In this document: positions 1-9,182 of the stretch, piece by piece
How the letters are laid out: each line of letters begins with the position of its first letter
How positions within the stretch are numbered: position 1 is the first letter of the stretch
Made by a program: the position numbers and the translations under genes
Source: Eubacteriaceae bacterium
GTDB lineage: Bacteria; Bacillota; Clostridia; Lachnospirales; Lachnospiraceae
NCBI GenBank assembly: GCA_910575665.1
Contig: CAJTFB010000001.1
Span: forward strand, 62,001-126,000
Length of the DNA stretch: 64,000 nt
Reading direction: 5' to 3'
Notes under the pieces: model-generated
Seen by the model: only the letters and a program-made list of their open reading frames with translations
Database searches by the model: none
What the model was told of the DNA's origin: nothing

Positions 1-813
1 AAAGACAAAAGCCGGCCGCTGATCGTGGGAAGCTGTGGAACCTATCGTCTGTCCACGCACCCGAAACTGCCAACCTACCGTCCCAGAGGGCGACTGGACT
101 TCCAGATCATCTATGTTGCCTCTGGACGCGCCCACTTCCATTTTGACAATCCGGATAACGACACGATTATCGATGCCGGAAACATGGTATTGTTCCGCCC
201 AAGGGAATTTCAGAAATATGAATACTATGGAATAGATAAGACTGAAGTTTACTGGATTCACTTTACTGGAAGTGATGTAAAGAACATATTAAGAAAATAC
301 GGCTTTTCTGACGATCAGAGAGTATTTCCTGTCGGAATCTCATTGGAATATGAACGCGTATTCAAAAAAATTATTTTGGAATTACAAAGATGTCAGGATG
401 ACTATGAAGAAATGCTAACGATGTTACTGCGCTATCTGCTGATTATCTTCCATCGCGAATTAACGAAAGAGCATGTATTGAAAAATGAATATTTAGATCA
501 TGAGATGGACATAGCCACTTCTTACTTTGATGAAAATTATAACCGTGATATTAATATTGAAGAATACGCTGCCTCAAAAGGAATGAGTGTCAGCTGGTTT
601 ATCCGAAACTTCAAAAGATACACCGGGGCTACCCCCATGCAGTTTATCACATCCATCCGCATCACAAACGCCCAGATGCTGTTGGAAACCACGAACTATG
701 CCGTGAATGAAATCTCTCGGATCGTTGGATATGATAACCCGCTTTATTTCAGTCGGTTGTTTCGGAAGTATAAGGGGTGTTCGCCCTCGAAGTATAGGAA
801 AAGGGGGGAGTGA
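1..813 (+). CDS. AraC-family transcriptional regulator, 5' end cut by the window
   Basis: The frame is open from the first base, so the true start lies upstream; a GTG at 25 exists, but the residues before it (KDKSRPLI) read as natural protein. The N-terminal part looks like the cupin-like AraC sensor domain that binds a small molecule, often a sugar (GRLDFQIIYVASGRAHF). The last ~100 residues are the double helix-turn-helix AraC DNA-binding domain, with the family signature around YDNPLYFSRLFRKYKG and SPSKYRKR at the extreme C-terminus. Such proteins usually activate carbohydrate-utilisation genes next to them. The probable target would be left of this window, because the next gene downstream has its own promoter. 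The family call is firm; the ligand is unknown. Confidence 0.9.
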   Translation, partial: KDKSRPLIVGSCGTYRLSTHPKLPTYRPRGRLDFQIIYVASGRAHFHFDNPDNDTIIDAGNMVLFRPREFQKYEYYGIDKTEVYWIHFTGSDVKNILRKYGFSDDQRVFPVGISLEYERVFKKIILELQRCQDDYEEMLTMLLRYLLIIFHRELTKEHVLKNEYLDHEMDIATSYFDENYNRDINIEEYAASKGMSVSWFIRNFKRYTGATPMQFITSIRITNAQMLLETTNYAVNEISRIVGYDNPLYFSRLFRKYKGCSPSKYRKRGE

Positions 814-1021
814 CAGCCCCCCATACCTCACATTTTCTGGTCTATATATACATGCCAAAGCAGAATAGTCAATTACGTCTTACTAATTTATGATCCACCT
901 AAATACAACTTGCATCAGACTACAATAATGGTTCAATAAATCTTCCACCGTCAAATTGGAAAATTCTCCCCTGCTTCCCCCACCTATTTTGTCTGTTTTT
1001 CACAAAAATCTCCCTCCCCTA

Positions 1022-1050
1022 TTGACAATAGATTCTTTATCACATAATAT
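1022..1050 (+). promoter_or_regulatory. Sigma-A-type promoter for the marR operon
   Basis: An exact TTGACA (1022-1027), a 17-base spacer and TAATAT (1045-1050) lie ahead of the MarR gene. The rest of the 328-base gap after the AraC gene shows only the operator-like repeat and leader hairpin listed separately. Confidence 0.7.
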
Positions 1051-1073
1051 ATAGTTTACAATATGAACTATAT
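1049..1073. promoter_or_regulatory. Inverted repeat, probable MarR operator
   Basis: Perfect 8-base arms ATATAGTT (1049-1056) and AACTATAT (1066-1073) are separated by 9 bases. The repeat starts within the -10 box and covers the expected transcription start, the usual position for autorepression by a MarR protein. The assignment to this regulator is inferred from position. Confidence 0.55.
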
Positions 1074-1094
1074 CTCAGAACTAAAACAAAACTA

Positions 1095-1115
1095 AGCTCA
1101 ATGCTCCATTGAGCT
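1095..1115 (+). other. Leader hairpin upstream of marR
   Basis: Perfect 9-base arms AGCTCAATG and CATTGAGCT with a 3-base loop sit in the expected 5' leader, about a dozen bases before the ribosome binding site (AAGGGAG). No T-run follows, so this is not a simple terminator. It could stabilise the mRNA or modulate translation. Confidence 0.45.
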
Positions 1116-1141
1116 GCCACACTCTCTGAAGGGAGCTTATA

Positions 1142-1585
1142 ATGGAAAATTACAACTGGCTTGACATGATGGAAAAAATGAATGAAATAAGGCTTTTTTC
1201 AAGCCTTCATATAAGAGGAAAAAGAAAGGGTGCTACCTCTCCCCAGGAAATAGATATGCTGTCCCGCATTTTCATATCTGACGAGGCAAAGACGCCGTTG
1301 GATCTGTCTGTACTTATGGGGCTGAGCAAATCTGCGGTGAGCCGCCTGATCGAAAGTTTAGAAAAAAAGGAATTCCTGGAAAAACAATACAGCGAAAAGG
1401 ATAAACGAAGCTATACCCTGTATATCACAGAAAAAGGACATCAAGAGCTGCAGCAGGCATACCAGCACTACCTAAAGCCCATCTATAAACTTCGGAGAAC
1501 GATTGGAGAAGAACGTTTCAACTCTCTACTCACACAGATCAAAGAAGCAAATAGTTTGTTACAGAATAAGGAGGTAACCAAATGA
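1142..1585 (+). CDS. MarR-family transcriptional regulator
   Basis: This 147-residue protein has the length and layout of a MarR winged-helix dimer. The recognition-helix region reads LMGLSKSAVSRLIESLEKK, followed by the wing (SEKDKRSYTLYITEKG). The ATG at 1142 follows AAGGGAGCTTATA. The gene overlaps the next membrane-protein gene by four bases (ATGA), so the two are translationally coupled, and MarR proteins often repress an adjacent efflux gene in response to phenolic or other toxic ligands. The inverted repeat at 1049-1073 is a natural candidate for its own binding site. The family is certain; the ligand is unknown. Confidence 0.93.
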   Translation: MENYNWLDMMEKMNEIRLFSSLHIRGKRKGATSPQEIDMLSRIFISDEAKTPLDLSVLMGLSKSAVSRLIESLEKKEFLEKQYSEKDKRSYTLYITEKGHQELQQAYQHYLKPIYKLRRTIGEERFNSLLTQIKEANSLLQNKEVTK

Positions 1586-2646
1586 CCTTTTATCAGGAAC
1601 TACAACTCAACCAGGCTGGTTCGAAATCTTATATCTCAAGTTTTGAAAGCATGAAAGACAAGTGGAAGCATAGCGGGATTTACCTATTCAAGATCTTTCT
1701 AAATATCGCTTTTTGTACCATATTTATAGCCTTGTTCTCCATGATATTCGGCACCGAAAACAGCACCGCCGGACTGGCAGTGCTTCTCAGCATTATGGTA
1801 TTTCGAAATGCGGATCTGGGCATCCGTGTATCCCATGGCACAATCAATATTCTGATCGTGTTTGCCATGCTGGCGGTGGGGCCGAAGTTGTCCAACCTTC
1901 TTCCCGCCGGATGGGCTTTTTTCATCAATGTAATCTTCATCATGCTCATCCTGCTGTTAGGATGCCATAATGTAATTATGTTCAATCACTCGACGCTGGT
2001 GCTTGCTTATTTATTATTACAGGGATACGATGTCAGTGGAGAGTCGTACCACAAACGGCTGTTAGGTCTCATGATCGGCGCGGTTTTAACCGCCGCTGTC
2101 TTTTACCGGAATCACAGGAAAAAAACATATAAACGTACATTTAAAAGTATTTTTCTGGAGTTTGACGTATCCTCTGCCCGGACCCAGTGGCAGCTTCGTC
2201 TGACTCTCACTATTTCCAGTGCGCTGTTGATCGCGTCCCTTTTGAACATTCCCAAAGCTATGTGGATCGGCATCGCCGTTATGTCAGTATGCGTGCCTTT
2301 TAGAGAAGACATGACAGACCGGATAAAATACCGTGCGCCAGGAAATCTGCTAGGAAGCCTGCTATTCTTAGCAGCCTATTTCCTTCTGCCGGAAGGCTCC
2401 GTCTCTTATATGGGAATCCTAGGAGGCATCGGCACCGGATTATCTGCCAGCTACGGATGGCAGACCATGTTCAATGCCTTTAGCGCCCTAGCCATCGCGA
2501 TGCCAGTCCTGGGGCTACCATACGCCATTTTACTGAGAATTTTCAATAACGTATTTGGCACCCTTTATGCATGGGTATTTGACCGTCTCTTTCAACCTTT
2601 CCTTTCCCGGCTGATTCATTGTTTCCCAGTGAGTTTTGACGCTTGA
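1582..2646 (+). CDS. FUSC-family (aromatic acid exporter-like) membrane protein
   Basis: A 354-residue integral membrane protein with two blocks of hydrophobic helices (about residues 33-180 and 205-330) separated by a basic cytoplasmic stretch (YRNHRKKTYKRTF). This duplicated arrangement and the motif around NIPKAMWIGIAVMSVCVPF resemble FUSC/ArAE-type proteins (fusaric acid resistance, YdhK, AaeB). The family is associated with efflux of aromatic or other weak acids. It overlaps the upstream MarR gene by four bases, consistent with a regulator-exporter operon. It ends nine bases before the convergent sbcC stop with no terminator visible between them. The substrate is unknown. Confidence 0.75.
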   Translation: MTFYQELQLNQAGSKSYISSFESMKDKWKHSGIYLFKIFLNIAFCTIFIALFSMIFGTENSTAGLAVLLSIMVFRNADLGIRVSHGTINILIVFAMLAVGPKLSNLLPAGWAFFINVIFIMLILLLGCHNVIMFNHSTLVLAYLLLQGYDVSGESYHKRLLGLMIGAVLTAAVFYRNHRKKTYKRTFKSIFLEFDVSSARTQWQLRLTLTISSALLIASLLNIPKAMWIGIAVMSVCVPFREDMTDRIKYRAPGNLLGSLLFLAAYFLLPEGSVSYMGILGGIGTGLSASYGWQTMFNAFSALAIAMPVLGLPYAILLRIFNNVFGTLYAWVFDRLFQPFLSRLIHCFPVSFDA

Positions 2647-2655
2647 TCCATCATA

Positions 2656-5600
2656 CTAAAACCCCGTATCAATATCAATCCGGCTCCCCTCCTTGGTCTT
2701 TTTTATCTTGATCTGCTGCGGAATATTTTCCATTAATTCTTCACGGTGGCTAATGATTCCTACCAGCTTATTAGCTCCCGACAAACGGACCAGAGTATCC
2801 ATGGCGTTCTCGATGGATTTTTTATCCAGAGTTCCAAAGCCCTCGTCCACAAAGAGGGCGTCCATTTGCACCCCGCCGAGATTAGAAGACACCGTATCCG
2901 AAAGCCCGAGCGCCAGGCTGAGGGATGCTTTAAAACTTTCACCGCCGGAGAGGCTGCCCACTGGTCTTCTGTGACCGGTAAAATGATCTTGTACCTCAAG
3001 GTTTAAGATCGTTTTGCTTCTCTTGTTTTCAGAATCGTCTTTCCTGAACAGTTCATACTGGCCGTCACTCATAGGCAGAAGACGTCTGTTGGCCGCAGCA
3101 ATGATGTGATCAAAGCCAGCCGCCTGTATATACTGTTCAAAGGTGATCTTTGCCCGGTTGGATATGTTGCCAGTGATAAGGTCGTAAAGCCTGGTACACC
3201 GGTTATATTCCTCTTGGAATTTTTCCAATGAACTCCTCTGGCTGGATATCTTTTCCTTTATTCTCTTATTCTTTTCAAGCCGGTTCTCGATCTGTGTGCA
3301 ATGTTTCCGTATCGTTTCGATCCGGTGGTCCTGCTCTTCGGATTCCTTCTTTAGCTGATCTTCCGCCATCTCCATCTTTCCTTCGGCATCTAACCTTGCC
3401 TGGTTTAATTGTTGGATATTGGTCTGAACAGCTTGTTTATATTCGTTGATCTTTTTCTCATTTTCTGCGATCTCATTTTCATCAGTAAGAAATTCCAGAA
3501 AAGCTTCTTCCGAGGCGAAGTTCTCTTCCATTAAAAGGTTCCTAAAATTGCTGCGGGATTCTTCCGTCAGTACTCTTAAGGACTGAAATCTTGTCTCCAG
3601 AACACCGAGAGCGGCTTCGGTCTCTGCCTTCTTTGTATCTGCTTGCTGTTTAGCGGTTTTGGCTTTTTCAATGGCTTCAAAGATACCCTCTGCCTCCTGC
3701 TCTGCCTTTTTCTGCTCTTTGACCGCCGTCTCAAGATCAGGAAATGCCAGATTGTCATACTCCTTTAAGGCAGTTTTCTTTTCCACGAAATGAGTCTGGT
3801 TCTTCCTTTTTCTTTCATCAAGATCTTCCTTTCGCGTCATGAGGTCTTCTGTTTCTTTTCCTCTGGCGGTCTCGATGTCTTGGACTGCTTTCTCATAGGT
3901 TCTGCAGTCCTCTTCTAGCTGTTTTTCTAACTTCTCATTGTCCAGGATCTGTTCCTTAACCACGTCCCATGCGGAAGAAATCTTTTCGTAAAAATGCTCT
4001 ATGGAAACATTTTCTGAAAGATCAGCAATATGATCTACCTGTTTCATCGAGGTTAATATCCGGTTTCTTAATTGTTCTTCATGGGATTCTAGCGCCATCT
4101 TTGCTTTCTCTGCCTTTATACAGGAGCTATCTTTTGCCTCCTTGGCGCTCTCTTCTATCTCCCGCAGTTCTTTCAGCTTCTCTTCGGATGCCGTCTCCTC
4201 CGGCAATACTGCCGGTTCTGGATGGTGGGTGGAGCCACAGACAGGACATTTCTTCCCCTCTTCTAAGTGTTGGGCCAATATGCCTGCCCGACAATTCTCT
4301 AATACATGTTCGCAGCGCCTGCGCTCTTCGGAGACATCCTCAAATTGTTCCTGTGCCAGCCGGAAGGCGTCTTGCTTTACCTTAAGTTCCTGTTTCTTTT
4401 TCTTATGTTCTGGTATGTCTTGTTCCAGGATCTCTTTCATCCCGGCTTCCAGTGTCTGTAACTCTTTTCCCCGGTTCTGAACTTCCACCCGTCGCGGTGC
4501 GCACTTCTCAAGATCTTTGATCACCGCTCCCAGATGATCGATCTTACACTTTAACTTCTCTTCATCCTCACGTAATGTCTTTTCTTCCTTATCCAGACAT
4601 GCCTCTTCCTTTTTCAATGCTTCCATCTCCGAGATCAGAGCATCCCTTTTTTCATATTTAGGGATATCCTCTTTCAGCCTTTCAGCGGTTTTTTTCTGCG
4701 CTTCCGCCCTTGCTTCGCCCTCCAGACTTTTTTTCAATGCCTCTTCTGCCTGATCCCCCCTGCTCTTGATCTTGGTCAGTTCTTCTTTTTTTCCAGTCAG
4801 CTCTCTCTCTGTCTCGGACGCCTCCCGTTCCTCCTTTTTCAATGTATCATGCATCGGTTTGAGTTTGCGGACAGCCGTCTTTTGGCGCTCGGTAAGAAGC
4901 TCCAGTTCCTTGATCTCAGCTTCTTTGGCATCCAGCTTATCCTTTTCTTCCGTGAATTTCCTGAACCTTTGAAGAAATTCATTATTGGTCTGGGCATTGT
5001 GAAGCGCTTTCTTTTTCTCCTCCCCTGTCTGTTTTTCGGTATGTAATTCTTTCTGGGTATTCTTCAATGCGGCGGCATCCGCCGAAATTATATCTGTTAG
5101 TACGTTTAGCATTTCCTCTAGGTTCCAGGCGCTGTCGCTTGAATCTGCCTCTTCCTGCAATGACCGTAGCACCTCTTCCAGACCGCTGTCCTCTGGCACC
5201 TCGGCATCCCGAAAATACTGGACAATGCTGTCCTCTGTCTTCTTTTTCTCCGAAAAACTGGCATTTTTTCTTTCTTTTAATTTATACTGCATTCTTTCAT
5301 AGCCAGAAGTCATAAAAATAGTCCGAAGAATCTTCGTCCGGTCCTCTGTGGAGGCATTTAGTAAATCCCAGAATTCTCCCTGGGCGATCATGGCGATTTG
5401 CTTAAACTGTTTAAAATCGATCTTCAAAAGTTCTATTACCGCATGATTCACCTGCGTCGTGCCCTCGATGGGCACTTTATCCTCACAATATAATTCCGCT
5501 CGTTCCTTCTCCGTGATCATGCCCTCGCCCCGCTGTTTCGGTCTGTCATAGGAGGGCTTCCTGTATATGCGATACTCTTTTCCCTGATGGGTAAAGGAAA

Positions 5601-5844
5601 AATCCACGAAACTTTCGGCAGAAAGACTGGCGTATTCACTGCGAAGATTTTTCGTATCCCGGAAAGAGCCACTGGTTTCTCCATACAATGCAAAGCAGAT
5701 CGCATCAAAAATCGTAGTCTTCCCTGCCCCAGTATCTCCGCAGATCAGGAACAGACCTTTCTTTTCAAAGGGTTCAAAATTGATCACAGGCATTTCATCC
5801 GCATAGGGGCCAAATGCACTAATTATCAGTTTAACTGGCTTCAT
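2656..5844 (-). CDS. sbcC: Nuclease SbcCD subunit C (SMC-like ATPase)
   Basis: A 1062-residue Rad50/SbcC-type ATPase. It has an N-terminal Walker A (GDTGAGKTTIFDAI), two long charged coiled-coil arms, a zinc-hook CPVCG near residue 533, and a C-terminal ABC signature (SLSGGESFKASLSLALGLSD) with Walker B (ALFVDEGFGTLD). With SbcD it forms an ATP-dependent nuclease that opens DNA hairpins and processes blocked double-strand ends. The start overlaps the sbcD stop by four bases, so the two are co-translated. Length and motif order are normal for Firmicutes SbcC. Confidence 0.97.
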   Translation of the reverse strand: MKPVKLIISAFGPYADEMPVINFEPFEKKGLFLICGDTGAGKTTIFDAICFALYGETSGSFRDTKNLRSEYASLSAESFVDFSFTHQGKEYRIYRKPSYDRPKQRGEGMITEKERAELYCEDKVPIEGTTQVNHAVIELLKIDFKQFKQIAMIAQGEFWDLLNASTEDRTKILRTIFMTSGYERMQYKLKERKNASFSEKKKTEDSIVQYFRDAEVPEDSGLEEVLRSLQEEADSSDSAWNLEEMLNVLTDIISADAAALKNTQKELHTEKQTGEEKKKALHNAQTNNEFLQRFRKFTEEKDKLDAKEAEIKELELLTERQKTAVRKLKPMHDTLKKEEREASETERELTGKKEELTKIKSRGDQAEEALKKSLEGEARAEAQKKTAERLKEDIPKYEKRDALISEMEALKKEEACLDKEEKTLREDEEKLKCKIDHLGAVIKDLEKCAPRRVEVQNRGKELQTLEAGMKEILEQDIPEHKKKKQELKVKQDAFRLAQEQFEDVSEERRRCEHVLENCRAGILAQHLEEGKKCPVCGSTHHPEPAVLPEETASEEKLKELREIEESAKEAKDSSCIKAEKAKMALESHEEQLRNRILTSMKQVDHIADLSENVSIEHFYEKISSAWDVVKEQILDNEKLEKQLEEDCRTYEKAVQDIETARGKETEDLMTRKEDLDERKRKNQTHFVEKKTALKEYDNLAFPDLETAVKEQKKAEQEAEGIFEAIEKAKTAKQQADTKKAETEAALGVLETRFQSLRVLTEESRSNFRNLLMEENFASEEAFLEFLTDENEIAENEKKINEYKQAVQTNIQQLNQARLDAEGKMEMAEDQLKKESEEQDHRIETIRKHCTQIENRLEKNKRIKEKISSQRSSLEKFQEEYNRCTRLYDLITGNISNRAKITFEQYIQAAGFDHIIAAANRRLLPMSDGQYELFRKDDSENKRSKTILNLEVQDHFTGHRRPVGSLSGGESFKASLSLALGLSDTVSSNLGGVQMDALFVDEGFGTLDKKSIENAMDTLVRLSGANKLVGIISHREELMENIPQQIKIKKTKEGSRIDIDTGF

Positions 5845-6986
5845 ATATCAACACCTGCCTCTTCTGCAATCTCTTTCATGATCTTCATCTCTTCCTCGCT
5901 GATCTCACAGCCATACATCATCTGGTAAAAATCTGAAATCCGTTCGGGGAAATTCTTCTCCGCTGCCTTTGTAACAACCACTTGCTCCCTCTCTCTTGTA
6001 TGGGCATTATCATACATGATCTTCATAGTATTTTTATAATGCTGTTGAAAAATGGTAATAGCATCGGGAATTGGCTCTTCATCGGTCAATGTCACATAGA
6101 CATAATCATCCGGTGAAATAATATGCTTTGGATCCAGAAGCTGCTCCATCGTTCCTTTTAAATGTCGCATATCCCGTCGCGGCCTAAGTTCAGCCAATTC
6201 GACAGATACCTCTCCCTTTTTGCCAAAAGCCACCACTGGTGCCGACTTTGAATTGTCGACTTCACTCTGGGAATATTTCAGAATGGAACCAGAATATCGG
6301 AGGGTTTCCCTGCCTATTTTCTGAGGTGAGTGGATATGTCCTAGAGCGACATAATCAAAATCATCAAAACAGTCCACCCCTATTTTTTCGATCGTTCCAA
6401 CATTTAATACCGCTGCGCCTTCGGAACCTCCTACCTGTGGATCAGCACTTTTCCCCGCCACAAATTGATGAGCCACTAATATATTTCTCTCCGAAGTATC
6501 GATGTCTGTGTGTCCCAGGGCTACCCTCACCGCATCCTCATAGGATTCAATCTTTTCTTCTGGATAGAAATATTTTACCTGGGATGCCTTTATGAAGGGA
6601 AGGAGATAAATATTTATTTTCCCAAATTCATCCTGACACTCTTTTTTGTAAATGGTTCCATCGTATTTTGCGGAAATATAAACATGGTTTGTTTCAAACA
6701 ATCGGCTCCCAAAATGCAACCGTTCTTCCGAATCGTGGTTTCCACTTATGATAAATGTGTCTACGCCGATTTCAGACAGCTGGCACAAAAAATAATCCAG
6801 CAGTTGAACCGCCTCCTCGCTGGGGACCGATCTGTCATAAATATCTCCCGCGAGAAGAAGGGCTTCGATGCCCTGGTCCCGGATCATCATAAGAACCTGC
6901 TCCAATATATATCGCTGATCATCAATCATGTTAAAATCGTTTACGGATTTACCCAGGTGCAGATCCCCCAGATGCAGTACTTTCAT
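5841..6986 (-). CDS. sbcD: Nuclease SbcCD subunit D (Mre11-like phosphoesterase)
   Basis: A 381-residue metallophosphoesterase with the Mre11/SbcD signature set: GDLHLG near the N-terminus, GDIYDR, SGNHDS, then VAHQF and ALGHIHSPQ, which together carry the residues that bind two metal ions. It supplies the 3'-5' exonuclease and hairpin-opening activity of SbcCD. The ATG follows GGAGGGATACGAT. It overlaps sbcC by four bases downstream and lies 12 bases after the phosphatase-like gene, so the three genes look like one operon. Length is typical. Confidence 0.97.
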   Translation of the reverse strand: MKVLHLGDLHLGKSVNDFNMIDDQRYILEQVLMMIRDQGIEALLLAGDIYDRSVPSEEAVQLLDYFLCQLSEIGVDTFIISGNHDSEERLHFGSRLFETNHVYISAKYDGTIYKKECQDEFGKINIYLLPFIKASQVKYFYPEEKIESYEDAVRVALGHTDIDTSERNILVAHQFVAGKSADPQVGGSEGAAVLNVGTIEKIGVDCFDDFDYVALGHIHSPQKIGRETLRYSGSILKYSQSEVDNSKSAPVVAFGKKGEVSVELAELRPRRDMRHLKGTMEQLLDPKHIISPDDYVYVTLTDEEPIPDAITIFQQHYKNTMKIMYDNAHTREREQVVVTKAAEKNFPERISDFYQMMYGCEISEEEMKIMKEIAEEAGVDI

Positions 6987-6998
6987 ATCGTATCCCTC

Positions 6999-8339
6999 CT
7001 AATGTTTCCTCTCTGTATCCACTAGTTTTGACTGAATCATCTCGATCTCTTCCGGCAGTACCCCGATCCTGCGCATATAGTTTTCGGCATCACCATACTT
7101 CTCCCGGAATAACTGTAAAAACCGGATCATAAACTCCTCTCTCGGAATGATGATGTTGATATCCAGATCAGGGTGATTTTTGCGCGCCAGGGCAAAACGT
7201 TTTGCATTACATTCTTTCGTCATCATATAGTTTTCGATGATGTCCTTGTCCCCTACCTCTGCGAGCAAAAGCAAGATGGCAGAGACAACTCCCGACCGGT
7301 CTTTTCCCGCCGAACAATGGAACAGCACTCCCTGGGGCGCATGGGCGATGCATTGGTATACCTGTCTCATATTTACGCTGCCTGCTATGTTCATATAGCT
7401 GACAGGGACGGCTTCTATGGATTCCGGCACACCGCTTCCCTCTTCAATGGGAATATTATGATAGCCAAAAGGGGGCCTATTTGCAAAAAGGCTTGGCAGA
7501 TGGGATGTAAATCTCTTTGTCCGCATATCAATGATGGTGGTGATCTGTCTCTCTGATAAATATGCGATATCTCCACTGTTTAGCTGCTTTTGCTCATCGC
7601 TTCGGAGCAGCGTATGAACCTTCGTCATTTTTCCCTGTCTTGTTCTGTATCCCCCCAGCTCCCTAGTATTTAACGTGGTTTCCAGCAGACTCACCGCCCT
7701 TTTTTTCCACGCCCAGTCATAGGCATCCACAAAGCTCTTTCCCTTTTTCCAAGCCTGCAACTCTTTATCGCAAATCTCACATGCCTTTCCTATAAAGGAA
7801 TCCGCCATTTCTTTCGTAAAGAAAAAAATGTCCCCGTCGGAAAAAGCGGTAAAATCGGACTTCAGATCATCATACAGACGATGGATTCCAAAAGGATACA
7901 GGGCATTTATAGGTTCTTTTTCAAAATCATCGGATATGAACAGTTCATTTCTCAGCCCATATTTTTCTATTATATATGAGTTGATCAGACGGTAATCGTT
8001 GTGAAGCCGTTCAATATTTCCGGCGGCGGTCGGATTCCAATGATATTCGTTATACACAAAATCCCGATATACCAGATCCTGTACCAGATGCAGATAATAT
8101 CCAAGATATAAGCTGTCTTCCGTCATCCGCTCCCCATATCTTTTTTTGAAATTCGTAAGATCATAAGTTACCCATCCGCCGCCGCGGATACGAATTATCA
8201 AATGGCTTTCATGTGAGGTGTCACCTTCTCTATAAACGTCTGGTAACACTGCTCCCAGCAGCAATCGGTTCCTGTCTTTAATCTCCCATTTTTTGGCAAT
8301 TATCTTGGTGACTGCCATGTGCATGATCCGGGATGCCAT
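6999..8339 (-). CDS. Fusion of a zinc-dependent phospholipase C-like domain and a tyrosine phosphatase
   Basis: A 446-residue protein of two parts. Residues 1 to ~215 begin MASRIMHMAV and contain GAVLPDVY, SHES and a YLGYYLHLVQDLVYRD helix; this pattern of His/Asp-rich helices resembles the zinc-dependent phospholipase C/S1-P1-like family. Residues ~220-446 form a Tyr/Ser phosphatase of the Y_phosphatase3 type: ELGGYRT at the domain start and the P-loop HCSAGKDRSGV near residue 341, with the general acid region before it (IPIEEG). No signal peptide is present, so it is probably cytoplasmic. It sits just upstream of sbcD in the same direction. The phosphatase call is firm and the N-terminal call tentative; the substrate is unknown. 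Confidence 0.8.
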   Translation of the reverse strand: MASRIMHMAVTKIIAKKWEIKDRNRLLLGAVLPDVYREGDTSHESHLIIRIRGGGWVTYDLTNFKKRYGERMTEDSLYLGYYLHLVQDLVYRDFVYNEYHWNPTAAGNIERLHNDYRLINSYIIEKYGLRNELFISDDFEKEPINALYPFGIHRLYDDLKSDFTAFSDGDIFFFTKEMADSFIGKACEICDKELQAWKKGKSFVDAYDWAWKKRAVSLLETTLNTRELGGYRTRQGKMTKVHTLLRSDEQKQLNSGDIAYLSERQITTIIDMRTKRFTSHLPSLFANRPPFGYHNIPIEEGSGVPESIEAVPVSYMNIAGSVNMRQVYQCIAHAPQGVLFHCSAGKDRSGVVSAILLLLAEVGDKDIIENYMMTKECNAKRFALARKNHPDLDINIIIPREEFMIRFLQLFREKYGDAENYMRRIGVLPEEIEMIQSKLVDTERKH

Positions 8340-8378
8340 CCTTTTTCACCGTCCCATCGTTATGTATATATAGAAGAA

Positions 8379-8408
8379 AAAGGCATTGATCCGCCAATCA
8401 TTGCCTTT
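8379..8408 (-). terminator. Rho-independent terminator after the toxin-antitoxin pair
   Basis: 12-base arms with one mismatch and a 6-base loop (8391-8396), followed on the minus strand by a T-rich tail (TTTTCTTCT). It lies 12 bases after the toxin stop codon. Confidence 0.7.
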
Positions 8409-8420
8409 CTGTTTCATATG

Positions 8421-8726
8421 TTATCGGACATTTTCATAATGAGTCCACATTCTTATAATTTTTACAACTCCATCATATTCCTTTCCATTTTCATCGCAGA
8501 ATCCATCACAATTAGGCAAAACTTGATAAACAAGACGATGCTGCATATTTATCCTTCTAGAGTAAAAACCAGAAAGGTTTCCCATTAATTTCTCATAGGA
8601 TGGCGGAGTTTCATAGGGGTTTACTTTTAAAATATCCAAAAGCCGTATAACTTTTTGTTTTAGCCCAGATCTTTCGATCAATCTTCGGTCTTTCATTGCC
8701 TGCGGAGAAAAGAATATCTTATACAT
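8421..8726 (-). CDS. Txe/YoeB-family toxin, ribosome-dependent mRNA interferase
   Basis: A 101-residue RelE-superfamily protein. It keeps the family core (YKIFFSPQAMKD, GFYSRRINMQHRLVYQV) and the C-terminal catalytic-type His-Tyr pair in MWTHYENVR. YoeB/Txe toxins cleave mRNA in the ribosomal A site under stress. I chose the ATG at 8726, which shares bases with the antitoxin stop (TAATG), the classic coupled arrangement; a TTG two codons upstream is less likely. About 15 residues longer than E. coli YoeB because of an insert (PNCDGFCDENGKEYDG) before the last strand. Confidence 0.9.
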   Translation of the reverse strand: MYKIFFSPQAMKDRRLIERSGLKQKVIRLLDILKVNPYETPPSYEKLMGNLSGFYSRRINMQHRLVYQVLPNCDGFCDENGKEYDGVVKIIRMWTHYENVR

Positions 8727-8971
8727 TACCAATCGTCACCGTACTCTGTACAATCTTCCAGAGAAGTGTTTCCACCTTCAATAATAGTTTCCGCTAAACC
8801 CGGAATATTATTTAAATAAATTGTTTCCTGCAACGCTCTATAATCATCCTCTGAAATCAAAACAGCATTACCATTTTTTCCAACAATAAGTGTAGGATCA
8901 CTGTAAGCATTTACGTTTTCCACAAGTTTGTACAGATCCTTTCTTGCATTTGTTATATTTATTGTAGACAT
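8726..8971 (-). CDS. YefM/Phd-family antitoxin
   Basis: An 81-residue antitoxin preceding its toxin. The N-terminal half is the Phd/YefM DNA-binding dimer domain (MSTINITNARKDLYKLVENV, then VLISEDDYRALQETIYL); the acidic C-terminal tail (ENTI-like GGNTSLEDCTEYGDDW) is the toxin-binding part. The ATG at 8971 follows AAAGGAGATTTGCT. The stop overlaps the toxin start. YefM proteins repress their own promoter and more strongly with the toxin bound; the promoter proposed at 9009-9037 would be the target. Confidence 0.92.
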   Translation of the reverse strand: MSTINITNARKDLYKLVENVNAYSDPTLIVGKNGNAVLISEDDYRALQETIYLNNIPGLAETIIEGGNTSLEDCTEYGDDW

Positions 8972-9008
8972 AGCAAATCTCCTTTAATTTATGAATTATT
9001 TCTAAAAT

Positions 9009-9037
9009 ATATTAGTCATTTATTTATTTGGTGTAAA
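9009..9037 (-). promoter_or_regulatory. Promoter of the yefM-txe operon
   Basis: On the minus strand, TTTACA (9037-9032), a 17-base spacer and TAATAT (9014-9009) lie about 40 bases before the antitoxin start codon. The whole stretch 8972-9180 is very A+T-rich, which raises the chance of false promoter matches. Confidence 0.5.
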
Positions 9038-9182
9038 TTATATCATTTATATTCTGTAGTGATATATTCAGTAGTTGATTATTTAATGTATTTTATAAGT
9101 ATTCTATTGTTTATTTAATTTATTATTCTATTTGGTATTTTAAATTTTATTATATATTGTGCTATGTCTTTTTACATTATAG

